A stretch of 64,000 nt of DNA from Elymus sibiricus (taxonomy: Eukaryota; Streptophyta; Magnoliopsida; Poales; Poaceae): contig CM077676.1 of assembly GCA_039707655.1 (NCBI GenBank), positions 82,671,895-82,735,894 of the forward strand, read 5' to 3'. Shown here piece by piece: positions 37,101 through 49,681 of the stretch. Each line of letters starts with the position of its first letter. The first letter of the stretch is position 1. A program made the position numbers and the translations under genes. The notes beneath the pieces are model-generated. The model made no database searches. It was not told the origin of the DNA and worked only from the letters and a program-made list of their open reading frames with translations.

Positions 37101-37275
37101 AGCGTTTGCCCGCTTTAATGCTGTCCCACACTACGCATATCTGAAGCTCAAGATGCTAGGACCGAAGGGTGTTATTACCGTCAACGGTAACACCGAGCGC
37201 TCGCTCCGAACAGAGGAACACACAGCGGCTTTAGCCGCCAAAGTCCAGGCCGCCGAAGAAACGTCGCAGGCCTAG
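34185..37275 (+). pseudogene. Element A gag and protease
   Basis: Gag begins at ATG 26201 before T-element 1 and continues here in one frame to 37275. Order: acidic/basic N-terminal region, gag core (AVWIEDFLLHIHMARGDDLH, LKLKGPARHWLNSLPENS, ESARQFWNRFL), a CX2HX9HX4C knuckle-like block, then the protease, with LMDGGNSLNLIY where D-S/T-G is usual and LLGRTAFARF. Stops interrupt at 34588, 35032, about 35314, 35620, 36727 and 37273. Against element B four of these are CAG to TAG changes. The unusual DGG active-site triplet is shared by B, where it reads DGGSSLNL, so it belongs to the family. No RT follows. Confidence 0.85.
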
Positions 37276-38783
37276 TCTACCATCAAGGCACTGGACGCAC
37301 GCAAACGCGCCCGAGCTACGGCCTCGGTCCCGGAGCACTCCCGCGCTCACCCTAAATAGGGATACGCGTCCCACAGCATGGCCCACCCAGCCGCGAAATA
37401 CGTACCTCGAGTGCACAACTTCGTGCTCAAGATTCCATGGGCAGCTGTGGGGGCAAACAACTCAAGGGCCGAGAGCTCGGTTCGACCGAGCCACGGCCAA
37501 AGATGTTCTCGGAACACTACTATACAACAGGCACCATTTAGGGCCTGATCAGCGTTAAGCTGATACACTGCGGTGACTTCTCAAAACCCTTTCCCAAGGG
37601 CTCGTCCGCCGAACATTATTACTTCCGCCAAGCATACAGTCGATGACTCCAATCACACGGAAGCTTCATAAAGAGCAAAGGCGCAGATGTGCGGCAGGGC
37701 ACAGTAGAGACGTCAAACCACTCATGAAGGCCCTGTGTAAACCTTTCCTCTAATGTGTTTATTTCTTAAAGTATCTGTAAAAGTTACTTCGGCAGTCCGG
37801 ATTGTACGAATAGATGTCACGAATTCAAAGGAAATAACAACCATTTTTCTCTGGTCATACTGTAGTCAATTATGTTGCACTTTCCTCTCCGCTTTTCGGC
37901 CGAAGTAAACTATTGTGATACGTTCCTTTTTAGATGTGATCGGCTAATAGACCGGGGGCTCGACCATAAATCTTGCCCCAAACATCATTCCGGCACCAAT
38001 TTTATTACATGTGCTCGGCGTCATGGATATTGCATTATATGAATCAGTTCTGAATTATGTCTTTGGTCAATGGTTAGGTTGCCCGGCTCCTGTGTTTGCC
38101 CTCTTACGTTCCGCATTGTTCGGCTAGGAGGGCAAAGGGAGAACCACTGCGATTGTACTTCTAGCTAGCCTGGTTAAATACCTCAGTGGAGAAAGCCGAA
38201 AACCGACTGCCATAATAAGCGAGAACTGGTTGGCGATCCGATGACAAGTGTCAAACTAAAAATCGATGGAGGTTAACCCGTGTCAAACGAAGGGTTTACT
38301 GTTACAGGAACCAAGTGATAATGGTATCAACCTCGGTGCGCCCAAATATCACATATACTGGGGGCTAGTCACCAGCCCCCACAGTCAAGCTCCTATGGCT
38401 AAGTGAAAGCACTAAAGCCGCATAGTCCGATTGCCTCGTTTTCCTTACACACAACCGCCTCCGGGCACTGAGACGTCGGCTAAGGGTTAAGGTGTTAAGA
38501 GAAAACACCCCATGCAGTATCTGCAAGGGGGCTAAAGCCGACGACTGGCAACTTTCAGTTTAAAAACGGCCGCACAGGAGTCAAAATAAACATATAAGGC
38601 ATTATATTTACAGCCAACCAGTTGCATTTCAACACCACACAAGTTTCAACTCCTCGGATACAAGGAAAATAAATCCACTTATAAATTTCATCTTTCGAGC
38701 ACTGGGCCTCTATTGCCCGAGCACCATTCATCACGATGGGAAAGTACTGCTCGAGGCACCTGTGCTCCTTCCCAGGGGGTGGA
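37276..38783 (+). other. Element A sequence after protease
   Basis: It is collinear with B 44050-45470. It is non-coding in the sense direction. The last 150 bp hold the 3' end of the antisense gene (the CATTCATCACGATGGGAAAG segment), cut from the rest by the CACTA. Confidence 0.75.
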
Positions 38784-39260
38784 CACTACTGGGAAAGGGT
38801 TTATAGGAGATCACAAATTAGTGGCGGGCACGGCGGGGCACCCGCCACAGCTATTTTTGAAAGCTAGCAGTGGCGAGCGCTAAATCCTGCCCGCCAGCAC
38901 TATGCAAGTAGCTGTGGCGGGCGGCCAAGATAACCCGCCACAGCTGTGCGTTTTCTAATTCATGCCTGGCTGGGAAGCTACAGTGGCGGGCACCGACGGT
39001 TGCCTGCCACAGTTCACTTGCACATCTGTGGCGGGCGGCATTTTGGACCCGCCACAACAATATTTGGGCACCCATGCGCCAAACGTTTTCAAATATTTTC
39101 AGATAGGGGGTGGCGGGTTCTGGCAGGCTTTGACCACAGCTATATTTGGTCATGGTGCCACCTCCCACGCTTATACTGGGGTGGCGGGCTACTCCGTGCG
39201 GCCGTCACTGCTACACACGACCTTACCTACCCCCCGCGCATTATTCGGATCTCATTCTAA

Positions 39261-39570
39261 ATGCAAACTCTTTCTCCCTCCTCTCTCGCCGCTGCCAGTG
39301 TCGTGGCGTCGTCCGTCACCACCGGCGAGGTCACCATCTGCCGTCTCGAACGGCGTCGAGGAGCCAATCTTCCCCATCGCCCGCGCCGTCCGTCCCCGCC
39401 TCGAAGTTCGTCCGCGTCGCCGTGCAACGCTACCACGAGCTACTTCTCCGTGATCGGCACCCGTGCCTTCCTCCGCATCCAATGTCGTCCTCGTCTCCGT
39501 CGAACTCGCCGTCCGCCAACGCCTCCGCCATCGATCTCTGCCTCGTCCAGCGCGCCGTCCGACTCCAGCC
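39261..39570 (+). CDS. CACTA internal ORF, possible first exon
   Basis: An open frame from ATG 39261 (MQTLSPSSLAAASVV) is Ser/Pro/Arg-rich with no known domain and reaches a good donor, CCG/GTAAGC, at 39571. In this frame the donor is in phase with the exon beginning at 39987. A parallel frame with MSSSSPSNSPSANASAI is equally open, so the coding frame is uncertain. Confidence 0.35.
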
Positions 39571-40097
39571 CGGTAAGCACACCTCCGTCGAACTTGTCGT
39601 ATGGGCTTCATATGGATAGAAATATTCATACAACATTTTATTAGTGTAGTTAAAATGTACAATATATGAATAAAAATCTAGTACAACATTTTATTGGTGT
39701 AGCTAACATCTGTTGTATGATGTACCATTGAATCTTCATAAGTGAATGTCTTAAAATTGAATGCGTGTGCTAGACAAAATGTATTACATATGGATGAGCA
39801 TATGGTACATTAGTTTTTTCATGATGCAGGTGTATTCATAGTGAGTGCCAATGTTTTTGCGAAGCGTGGATTAAGTTCCGTTTCGCTTAATTTCTGGCAC
39901 TCACTATGTCCAATTTCTATCAAAGGTCATGCTGTTTTTTTTTCTAAATGTTATATCTAAATGTCAAATTGTTTAATGCGATTTAGATGAAGAAGCCACA
40001 ACGCCTCGTTAGGACTCCTACAGCCGTAGATGGAATTCCTACTGCCGTAGACATCATCACGAGGGTGGCTCAGTACACCGAGATCGTGCTCGCCTAT

Positions 40098-40584
40098 TGA
40101 GGGTGTCCCGGACTAGGGGGTACTCGGGCTGCCGGCCTATCTCTCATAGGCCGGGCTGGTGGGCCGCCCTCTACTCGTCGATGGAAGGCCGGATTGTGGG
40201 CGATCCCGTGTATCAGAAGGAAACCTCCGAAAACTTGGCGTCTCCTCCAAGGAATAATTGGCGTGGCCGGCGTGTTTATCCCCTGATGGTAACCGACTAT
40301 ATGTAACCCTAGGACCCTCTGGTGTCTATATAAACCAGAGGGTTTAGTCCGTAGAGGATCATCATATCCATTGCCTAGGGTTTAGCCCATCCGATCTCGA
40401 GGTAGATCAACTCTGTAACCTTCATACAATCACATCAATATAATCTAGCAGGACGTAGGGTATTACCTCTTCGAGAGGGACCGAACCTGGGTAAATCGTC
40501 GTCTCTACGTTCCCTGTTACCCATTGATTCCTAGACCCACAGTTCGGATCCCCTACCCGAGATCTGCCGGTTTTGGTACCGACA
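40098..40584 (+). repeat. 5' LTR of element B
   Basis: This LTR runs TGAGGGTGTCCC to GGTACCGACA. It contains GTCTATATAAACC near 40324 as a TATA region and a CGGCCTATctctcATAGGCCG stem. Confidence 0.92.
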
Positions 40585-40628
40585 TTGGTGCTTTCATTGA
40601 GAGTTCCGCCGTGGGTCACCAAGGATCA

Positions 40629-43600
40629 ATGGCTCGCCTTCTCATCAGCGATGGAATCCGCAGTGGGGACATCTTCGTCCCCGGACAGCTCTTCGCGTTC
40701 GGCAGCATTGTGCTGCACGCCGATCCGACCGGTCATCTTGACCAGGTCGGTAGCTTCGCCCCTGAGCAAGAAATCAGGTTCGGTAGCCTTGAGTACGTCG
40801 CTGACGCTCGGGGCGATCTAGTCCTTACTGGGTTCTCGGCTTTATCCGGGGAGCCTACCAATCCCGAGGCCTTGACCTCAGATCCCCTTCCCGTCCCTAT
40901 CCCCGGGCCGGGCCTCAGTTCGGATCTGGCCTTGAGCTCAGATCCAACCCCAGCGCCAGAAAACCAAGGGTCACCCTTGGCCGGACACATTCATAGTATT
41001 GGCGCGCCGGAGCTCAACTCCGACGTATGCCCGAACGTGAATCCGGTTGACCTCTCATTTTTAAGCGAGATGGTAGATCGGATCTAGAGGATGAATATCA
41101 CGGATGGCCCGTCCTCGGACCAGGAGCAGGTCGGACAGGAGGCCAGCCGCGGGGAATTTTGCGTCCCACCCACCACCCACTTGGTAGCCACTGTCGAAGA
41201 TTTAACCGACATGCTGGACTATGCCTCCGAGGAGGCTGACGACATGGACGAGGATATCGACGTCCCGCCCTACGCAGATCCCCCCCTTGCCACTTCCAAT
41301 ACCGGAAAGTAGACCGCCACCTCCACCTATGACGTTTACATGGTCGACACCCCCATGAGGGACGGTGACGCAACCAAAAAGGACGGCGACGATCCTGCCG
41401 AAGAACCGCCCAGACGCCGACGACGGCGAGCCAGAGGGCGGGGAAAGGGCAAGGAAAATCACACACACACGAACGGCACCGGAGATAACGAGACTCCGGA
41501 CAACTTGGGGGAGCTCGGCGATAACACGCCCGAGCAGCGCCCCGATGCCCCTGAAGGGCACGAGCACCAGGGTGACCCCGAGGACCTCGACGATTCCGAG
41601 GACAGCAATTACTTTCCTCAGTCCGAAGAGGAAGATAGCCTCGGACCCAAAGACTTTATCGTCCCAGAGGATCCCCTGGAGCAAGAGAAATTCAAGCGGC
41701 AACTCATCGCCACTGCCCGAAGCTTGAAGAGGAAACAATAACAGCTAAAAGCCGAACAGGATACGCTCAACGACAGATGGACGATGGTCTTAGCTGCCGA
41801 AGAAGGCCTTGACGATCAACGCCAGGGCCAATACAAGAGTTACCCACGGCGGCGCCTACTCCCAGAATTTGAGGATGAGGCCGTCGAGCCCACGCCTCCC
41901 AGACGAACTTACGCAAACCAGCCCGACCGCCCCCCTCGAGGACGAGATAGGCCGACTGTGGAAACCGAACTCCCACCCGCACCCCCTCGAGGACGGGACA
42001 GGGCGGCCGGAGAAGCCGAATACCCACCCGCGCCCCCTCGAGGACGGGATAGGGCGGCCGGGGAAGCCGAACTCCCACCCGCGCCCCCTCGAGGACGGGA
42101 TAGGGCGGCCGGAGAAGCCGAATACCTACCCGCGCCCCCTCGCCGAGCAGGCAAAGACCCGGTTCAACAGGACGACCAATACGATCTGCGCCACAACCTG
42201 AACACACGAGGGATCCAGTCGAGATCCATCTAAGGATCCACAGGATACGCACCCGCCGGACGGGACGGATACCAAGCCTGGCGCGATAGAAATGACAGAG
42301 CTCGGGAGCAGCACCGTGCCCGGATGATAACCGATCTCCGGCGCTTTGTGGCCCGGGCCAGGGGCGCCGCACACCCAATGTGCTTCACTGACGAGGTGAT
42401 GCAGCATCAGTTCCCCGAGGGGTTCAAACCTGTCAATATATAATCCTACGATGGGACAACTGACCCGGCCGTGTGGATTGAGGATTTTCTCCTCCACATT
42501 CACATGGCCCGAGGAGATGATCTCCGCGCTATTAAGTACCTACCATTGAAACTCAAGGGACCAACAAGGTATTGGTTGAACAGCCTACCCGAAAAATCCA
42601 TCGGGAGCTGGGAAGAGCTCGAGGATGCATTCCGAGCTAACTTTCAAGGCACCTACGTTCGGCCACCGAACGCCGATGACATGAGCCACGTTATTCAGCA
42701 GCCCGGGGAGTCAGCCCGGCAATTCTGGAACCGGTTTTTGCCAAGAAAAACCAGATCGTCGACTGTCCAGATGTCAAAGCGATTGCGGCATTCAAACACA
42801 GTATTCGGGACGAGTGGCTCGCCCGCCAGCTCGGCCAGGACAAGCCGAGAACAATGTCGGCCCTTACCTCCCTAATGACCCGCTTTTGCGCAGGTGAGGA
42901 TAGCTGGTTGGCTCGTCGAAGCAACCACCCCGAAGACCCTGGCACTTTAGAGGCCCGTGACGGGAACGGAAAACCCCGGCGCAATAGGAATAACAAGCAT
43001 CGACACTCAAACAACGGCGCTGAAGCCGATGACACAGCAGTAAACGCTGGATTCAGCGGCTCGAAATCGGGACCGCAGAAAAAAAACCCTCTAAAGGGAA
43101 CTGGGACAGCCCGTCTACGCTGGATAGAATATTGGATAGGCCCTGCCAGATTCACGGCACCCCTGACAAGCCAGCTAACCACACCAACCGTAACTGTTGG
43201 GTAATTAAACAGGCCGGCAAAGTCACAGCCGAAGAACAGGGCAAGGGCCCCCGCAGCGAGGACGACGACGAACCGCGCGGGCCGAACAACGGAGTCCAAA
43301 AACAGTTCCCTCCAGAGGTCAAAACCGTGAACATGATCTATGTCACACATATACCAAAGAAGGAGCGGAAACGCGCGCTTCGGGATGTCTACGTCTTAGA
43401 GCCGGTAGCCCCGAAATTCAACCCGTGGTCGGCTTGCCCGATCACTTTCGACCGTCGAGACCATCCGACCAGTATACACCATGGAGGAACGGCGGCTCTA
43501 GTGCTCGACCCCATCGTGGACGGCTTTCACCTCACCAGAGTCCTTATGGACGGAGGTAGCAGCCTCAATCTGATTTACTTAGATACAGTGAAGAAAATGG

Positions 43601-44049
43601 GGATTGACCCGTCAAGAATCAAACCCAGCAACACCACCTTTAAAGGTGTAATCCCAGGTGTCGAGGCACGCTGCTCGGGATCCGTGACATTGGAAGTTGT
43701 CTTCGGCTCACCCGATAACTTCCGCAGCGAGGACTTGATCTTCGATATTGTCCCCTTCCGCAACAGTTACCACGCACTCCTCGGCCGGACTGCATTCGGC
43801 CGCTTCAACGCCGTCCCACACTATGCATACCTGAAGCTCAAGATGCCAGGACCAAAGGGCGTTATTACCATCAACGGTAATACCGAGCGATCGCTCCGAA
43901 CAGAGGAACACACGACGGCTCTAGCCGCCGAAGTCCAAGCCGCCGAAGAGGCGTCGCAAGCCCAGTCTACTGCCAAGACACTGGACGCACGCAAGCGCTC
44001 CCGAGCTGCAGCCTCGGTCCCGGAGCACTCCCATGCTCATCCCAAATAG
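40629..44049 (+). pseudogene. Element B gag and protease
   Basis: The ATG at 40629 starts MARLLISDGIRSGDIFVPGQ. One frame carries the N-terminal region and gag core with stops at 41085 and further ones near 41310, 41739, 42231 and 42440. A one-base loss near 42740 and a two-base gain in an A-run near 43082 shift the frame twice. From 43132 the frame is open to 44049: knuckle-like CQIHGTPDKPANHTNRNC, then protease with LMDGGSSLNLIY, IVPFRNSYHALLGRTAFGRF. The protein is dead, but the protease domain is intact. The A counterpart lets each lesion be located. Confidence 0.85.
41940..42143 (+). repeat. 51 bp coding minisatellite in element B gag
   Basis: Four in-frame units of 17 codons (GRDRAAGEAEYPPAPPR and variants) start at 41940, 41991, 42042 and 42093. 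Element A has a single equivalent. Units 2-4 are almost identical to each other, so the expansion is recent. Confidence 0.85.
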
Positions 44050-45368
44050 GGGTACGCACGCCACAGCACGGCCCACCTAGTCGCGAAATACATACCTCGA
44101 GTGCATAATTTCGCGCTCAAAATTCCATGGGCAGTTGTGGGGAAACATGACACAAAGACCAGGAGCCCGGCTCGACCGAGCAATGGCCTACAGATGTCTT
44201 CAAATCAACATCGACAACGGGCACCGTCTAGGGCCCGATCAGCGTCAAACTGATATACCACGACGACTTCTCAAAACCCTTCTCCAAGGGCTCATCTACC
44301 GAACATTACTACTTCCGCCGAACATACAGTCGACAGCTTCGCTCACACAGAAGCTTCTTGAAGAGCAAAGGCGCAGACGTGCAGCAGGGCGTAGTAGGGA
44401 CGTCAAACCACTCATGAAGGCCCTGTGTAAACCTTTACTCTAACGTATTCATTCCTTCAAAAGTATCTATCAAAATTACTTCGGCAATCCGGATTGTACG
44501 GTTGTACGTCACATATTCAAAGGAAATAAAGACCAGTTTTTCTATGGTACTTGTGCAGTCATTCGCGTTGCATATTCCTTTCCGCTTTTTGAGCCGAAGT
44601 AAACTATTACGATACGCCCTTTTTTTTGTAACTGGCTAGTAGACCGGGGGCTCGGACATAAATCTTGCCTCAAACTTTATCCCGGCACTTATTTTTATTT
44701 TATGTGCTCGGTGTCGCGGATATTGCACTATATGAATCAGTTCCGAATTGCGTCTTTGGTCAATAGTTGGGTTGCCCGGCTCCTGTGTTTACCCTCTTAC
44801 GTTCCGCACTGTTCGGCTAAGAGGGTAAAGGGAGAACCACTGCGATTGTACTTCTAGCTAGCCTGGTTAAGTACCTCAGTGGAGAAAGCCGAAAACTGAC
44901 TGTCCCAATAAGTGAGAACTGGTCGGCGATCCGATGACTTGTGTTAAACTAAAATCGTTGGAGGTTAGTCCGTGTTATAGGAAGGGTTTTCTGTTATAGA
45001 AACCATGTGATGATGGTATCAACCGCGGCTTGTCCGAATATCACAAACACTGGGGGCTCGTCACCAGCCCCCACAGTCAAGCTCCTCTGGCTAAGTGAAA
45101 GCACTAAAACCGCATAGTCTGATTGCCTGGTTTTCCGTACATACAACCGCCTCCGGGCACCGAGACGTCGGCTAAGGGTTCAAGTATTACGAGAAAACAC
45201 CCCTTGCAGTATCTGCAAGGGGGCTAAAGTGGACGACTGGTAACTTTCAGTTTACAAATGGCCGCACAGGAGTCAAAATTAACATAAGCAGGCGCTCTAT
45301 TCACAACCAAACAACTTGCATTACAATAAAACAAAAGTTTCAACTCTTTGGTTACAAGGAAACTAAAT
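44050..45368 (+). other. Element B non-coding region between protease and antisense gene
   Basis: There is no gene in either direction. It contains CTGGGGGCTCGTCACCAGCCCCCACAG near 45051, an inverted repeat also present in A near 38359. It would hold the 3' UTRs of both the sense and antisense transcripts. Confidence 0.6.
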
Positions 45369-48300
45369 CTACTCATAAATTACATCTTTTGAGCACTGGG
45401 CCTCTACTGCCCGAGCACCATCCATCACGATGGGAAAGTATCGCTCGGGGCGCCTATGCTCCTTCCCTGGCGGCGGAGGTACGGTGGCCATCTTGGCTGG
45501 CTTTATCTTCGGCCAATGTACCATTGTTTTGCCGAAGGCGATCCGAGCCCCCTCAATGCATGTGGAGCGCTTCCAGGCGTCGATCCAGGAGGTGGCGTCG
45601 TACAGCCTCTGCACCAGACCGAAGTAGCTGCTCGGCATCGGCTTCGATGGCCATAGCTTGACGCAGAGGTCCTTCATCGCCGGCTCCGCCATCCGATGCT
45701 GCTCCATCAGCTGCTTCATTTGGTCGTTGAGGAGGGGAGGGTGTTCGGGCGCTTGAAATTGCGCCCAGAATAACCTCTGCTCGGCCCGACCCTCTTGGGC
45801 GGCGAAGAACCTCGCCGCATCAGCCGCACTCTTCGGGAGGTCCGCAAAGGCGCCTGCGGAACGCCACACCCGCGTGAGCAAAGTGAACCTGTTACCACCA
45901 AAGACACTCTGCAGCAAATATGGCTTACCATCCGCAATGAGCTTCACGTGGTGGAGTTCTTCCTGGTAGCCGCGCGCCTCTGTCCGCGCTTCCTTGGCCA
46001 CCGACCCCAGTGAGGTTAGCTTGGCGGCCTGCTCTTTATTCTTCTGCTCGAGAGCCTCACACTTTGTGACGGCATCCGCGAGCTCTTGTTGCACTTCCGC
46101 CACTCTGGCTTCGTGCTTCTGACTAGAAGTTTTCACCGAAGTCAGTTCGGCAGCCGCTTGTTCGGCTGCCGACCTCTGCTCCGCCGCTTCTTGCTGAGCC
46201 GTCCTCAGCGAGGCCTTGAGGTTCACGACCTCCACGGCGGCAGCTGTAGTCATACCAGTTGATTCCGTTTAGGCTAATTTAAACCTTACTTAACAAAAAT
46301 GCAACGGCTGTAAGTAAATACTGCAGTCCGGACTTGCCTTGCGCCTCGTCGAACCTCTTGTTCACCAGGCTGAGGTCGTCCACGGAGCTCTTGAGCTTTC
46401 AATTCAGCTCGGCCAACTCCTTGGTGTTGGCAGCTGCTGCCGAAGACGACGCCTGCGCATCACTCTACGCACATTAGTATCCGAGATATTGATTTTTGAT
46501 CCTCTGACCGGCTTTGATCCAGCCAGCCAGAGTCTCGGGGGCTACTGTGTGTAAGGCCATACATTTATATAAAAGAAATTCTTTAAGGGAAAACATTACT
46601 TGGCTCACCTTGAAGCCTGTGAGAAGGCCATTGAAAGCCTCCTTCAATCCGCTATCAATGGACCGAAGACTTTGCAACACCGCGCCCATAAGGGCACTGT
46701 GCTCTTCGGCGATAGAGGAGCTGGTTAGAGCATCCTCGATCTCATCCGGCCACCCAGTCGACGCCCGCTCTGGGGTGGGCGGGGGTGGTGGGGGCACTTC
46801 GGCTTCTTCCCTCCCGAGGACCGGCGTGCCCAACTCCGGACGTCTTGACGACTCCGGAGCCGCTCTCGGAGAGAGCTTGGATTGTCCGGGCTCCTCCTCT
46901 TCGTGAACCAGAGGGGCCCTCCCCTCCTGGTCTTCGGCGACCGAGGTGTTTGCCTCGGCCATGGTGACGTCGCCCCCTCCCCCTGTGTGCGGCACGGGGG
47001 GGGGGGGGGGTCCTCCTCGACAGGACCTCCTCGGCCTCCTTGACGATTGGGGGTGGGGCGCGTGATTCGGTCCCACTCTCTGCCAGCGCGGCCGGTGGAG
47101 AATCCCCCTCCGAGACTCGGTTGGTGGGGAGGTCGCGCAGCGGGCTGCGATATCAAACGCAAAAAGTGGTCGATTTCGAGCTTAGTTCGGCCGAAAACAC
47201 TTCCGAGGATACTGGAATGCGTACCTTTGGGCCTGCGGTTTGGCCCAGGGGATCCTCCGAGGAACCTCTTAGGAGGGCTCGGAGTCCTCGGCAGAAGCCG
47301 AGCTATGGTCGGACAGGGCCACCTTGGCCCTGCATGCTCTCTTGGGGGGAGGGCGAAGCGGCTCCTCCTCGACGTCTTCGGACGCCGCCCTTTTCCTTGT
47401 TCAGGAGGAATCATCTTCCTCCCCTTCTCCCTGCTCCTTCTCCTCCTCCTGTGCGGAGGGAGCATGAGTGTCCCCGGATCTATTGTCCGGGGGGTCCTCA
47501 GGAACGGAGGCCCTCTCTGGCCTCCTTCTTCTTTTCCTTCCTCTCCGGCGCCTCGTATGGCTCCACGGCCAACATGGCCGTCAGTAGGGGTGTCCTAGGT
47601 CCCTCTGGCAGCGGCGCCGGACTGTTGATCCGCTCGGCCTTCTTCAGCCAGTTCTGCGGGTGGAAGGTGAAAAGGCTAAGTACCTTATCAAAAGGGAACA
47701 GTTCGGGTATAAGTACAAAATTTTGCATACCTCCCGTGGGGGATTTGCGGCGTCGAGTCCGATGTCTTCCTCCTCGGCCGGCCAGTCCTTCTGCGGCTTG
47801 AACAACGCCCTCCATAGTTGAGCGTGGGAGGTGCGGAAGAAGTTGCGCATGGTGGCCGGGTCTTCGGTCTTGTAGGCCCACATGGGGGAGGCCCTGTCCT
47901 GGCGTGGGAGGATTCGGCGGTCGAGCATGATCTGGATCACGTTGGGCAGCTCGACGCCCTGCTCTATCATCTTGGCGATCCGACTCTGCAGCTGCGCCAC
48001 CTCCTTGTTCACCCCCCAGTCGAGGCCCTTCTTGGTCCATGAGACCAGCCTCGTAGGGGGTCCGGATCGGAAGGCTGGAATCGCCCCCCAATCTGCGCTC
48101 CTTGGCTCGGTGATGTAGAACCATTCCTTCTGCCAGACCTTGACGGTCTCGATAAAGGTGCCCTCTGGCCACTCCACTCGGGGGAGCTTGCTGACCATAG
48201 CACCCCCACAGTCCGCCTACTGGCCATCGACGATCTTCGGCTTGATGTTGAAGATCTTCAGCCACAGGCCGAAGTGTGGCCGGATCCGAAGAAAGGCCTC

Positions 48301-48600
48301 GCAGATGATGATGAAGGCCGAGATGTGGAGGAAGGAGTTCGGCACGAGATCTTGGAAATCAAGCCCGTAGAAGAACATGAGTCCCCTGACGAAGGGATGG
48401 AGGGGAAAACCCAGGCCTCGAATGAAGTGGGGCAGGAATACCACCCTCTCGCCCTGCCGCAGTGTGGGAACGACCTGGCCGGCCTCTGGGGCGCGGTGAG
48501 CGACGTTGGCGGGGAGATAGCCCGCGTCCTTCAGCTCCAAGATGGCGCTCTCAGTGACGACGGACACCTCCCACTTGCCTTTGGACCCAGAGCCCGCCAT
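45369..48600 (-). pseudogene. Antisense spliced gene of element B, 'putative gypsy type transposon' protein
   Basis: Start ATG at 48600 (MAGSGSKGKWEVS). Exon 1 is 47731-48600, exon 2 47225-47654, exon 3 46609-47144; the last coding part is within 45369-46253, and the exons between are unresolved. Introns 1 and 2 are short GT-AG introns. Exon 1 (FLPHFIRGLGFPLHPFVRG, GLWLKIFNIKPKIVDG) fits the plant family annotated as putative gypsy-type transposon (Pfam Transposase_28). Exon 2 is charged, with KKEAREGLRS. Exon 3 is Pro-rich. The last part is a coiled coil (EAAEQRSAAEQAAAELTSVK) and a conserved tail. Breaks: TAG at 48217, TGA in exon 2, a frame slip in exon 2 and a G-run near 46997. The role is unknown. 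Confidence 0.7.
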
Positions 48601-49194
48601 TGCTGGATTGAAACTGGCGGCCGGGTTCTTGGATAGGAAAGTGGATCTGGGCGCTGGAGCTCGAAGAATGGGGAAGGCAATGGCGAAGGCAGAGAGGGAG
48701 CGTGCGAAGGAAATGGATACCATTCCCCTTTTATTGGGCTGTAAAACCCACGGCCCCTTTACTACGCCGCGATCCTCGCCATGTAACCATGCCATCATGC
48801 GCGCGTGGGGCGGGGCAGGTTATTGATCATATCCCTTAAAACCAGGGCACGATCTCCATATCGATGGGACGTGCCAATAAAAAAACCGCCTCGAACCGCG
48901 AATCGAGTTTTTCATAAAACAACTCGTGGTCGTGGCGCATTGTGACCCTTCGGTAAAAAGTTGTCAGATGGGGGTACTGTTCATACTGAGGTGACTAGCC
49001 TTCGAGGCTAAGTTATCGATACCCCTTGGCGACCGAAGTATATTTCGGGGCGGGCGGGGCTAGGCAACACATAAAGACTCGACTCAGAAGGAGATGCAGG
49101 CCGGTCATCAATACCACAGAAGGAAGGGAACTGGTCCACAAAGCCGATGGTGTTCGGTGTCTACCTCGGCTTCGAAGACTAGTTCGGGGGCTAC
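48601..49194. other. Element B between antisense start and 3' LTR
   Basis: This would contain the antisense promoter and the sense polypurine tract (AGTTCGGGGGCTAC at 49181-49194). I see no clear TATA box on the minus strand and no ORF of note. Confidence 0.45.
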
Positions 49195-49681
49195 TGAGGG
49201 TGTCCCGGACTAGGGGGTACTCGGACTGCCGGCCTATCTCTCATAGGCCGGGCTGGTGGGCCGCCCTCTACTCGTCGATGGAAGGCCGGATTGTGGGCGA
49301 TCCCGTGTATCAGAAGGAAACCTCCGAAGACTTGGCGTCTCCTCCAAGGAATAATTGGCGTGGCCGGCGTGTTTATCCCCTGATGGTAACCGACTATATG
49401 TAACCCTAGGACCCTCTGGTGTCTATATAAACCAGAGGGTTTAGTCCGTAGAGGATCATCATATCGATTGCCTAGGGTTTAGCCCATCCGATCTCGAGGT
49501 AGATCAACTCTGTAACCTTCATACAATCACATCAATATAATCTAGCAGGACGTAGGGTATTACCTCTTCGAGAGGGCCCGAACCTGGGTAAATCGTCGTC
49601 TCTACGTTCCCTATTACCCATTGATTCCTAGACCCATAGTTCGGACCCCTTACCCGAGATCTGCCGGTTTTGGTACCGACA
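49195..49681 (+). repeat. 3' LTR of element B
   Basis: The 487 bp partner of 40098-40584; differences include ACTCGG-A for G, CATATCG for CATATCC and CTATTACCC for CTGTTACCC. CCTAT follows. Confidence 0.92.

Larger units (their letters stand above)
40098..49681 (+). mobile_element. Element B: complete pol-less Gypsy-type element with an antisense gene
   Basis: The element is 9584 bp with LTRs 40098-40584 and 49195-49681 (487 bp each, about eight differences by eye) and target duplication CCTAT. A polypurine-like GTTCGGGGGCTAC precedes the 3' LTR. In sense it has gag and protease (40629-44049); in antisense, a spliced gene (45369-48600). There is no reverse transcriptase or integrase. It is the sister of element A and younger than the CACTA that it entered. 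Confidence 0.92.

Noticed and set aside
41767..42378. 203-codon minus-strand ORF in element B
   Set aside because: It is the antisense reading of the gag minisatellite; its repeats mirror the 51 bp unit.
47040..47801. 253-codon plus-strand ORF in element B
   Set aside because: It is antisense to exons 2 and 3 of the minus-strand gene, whose introns and homology to element A show the true strand.
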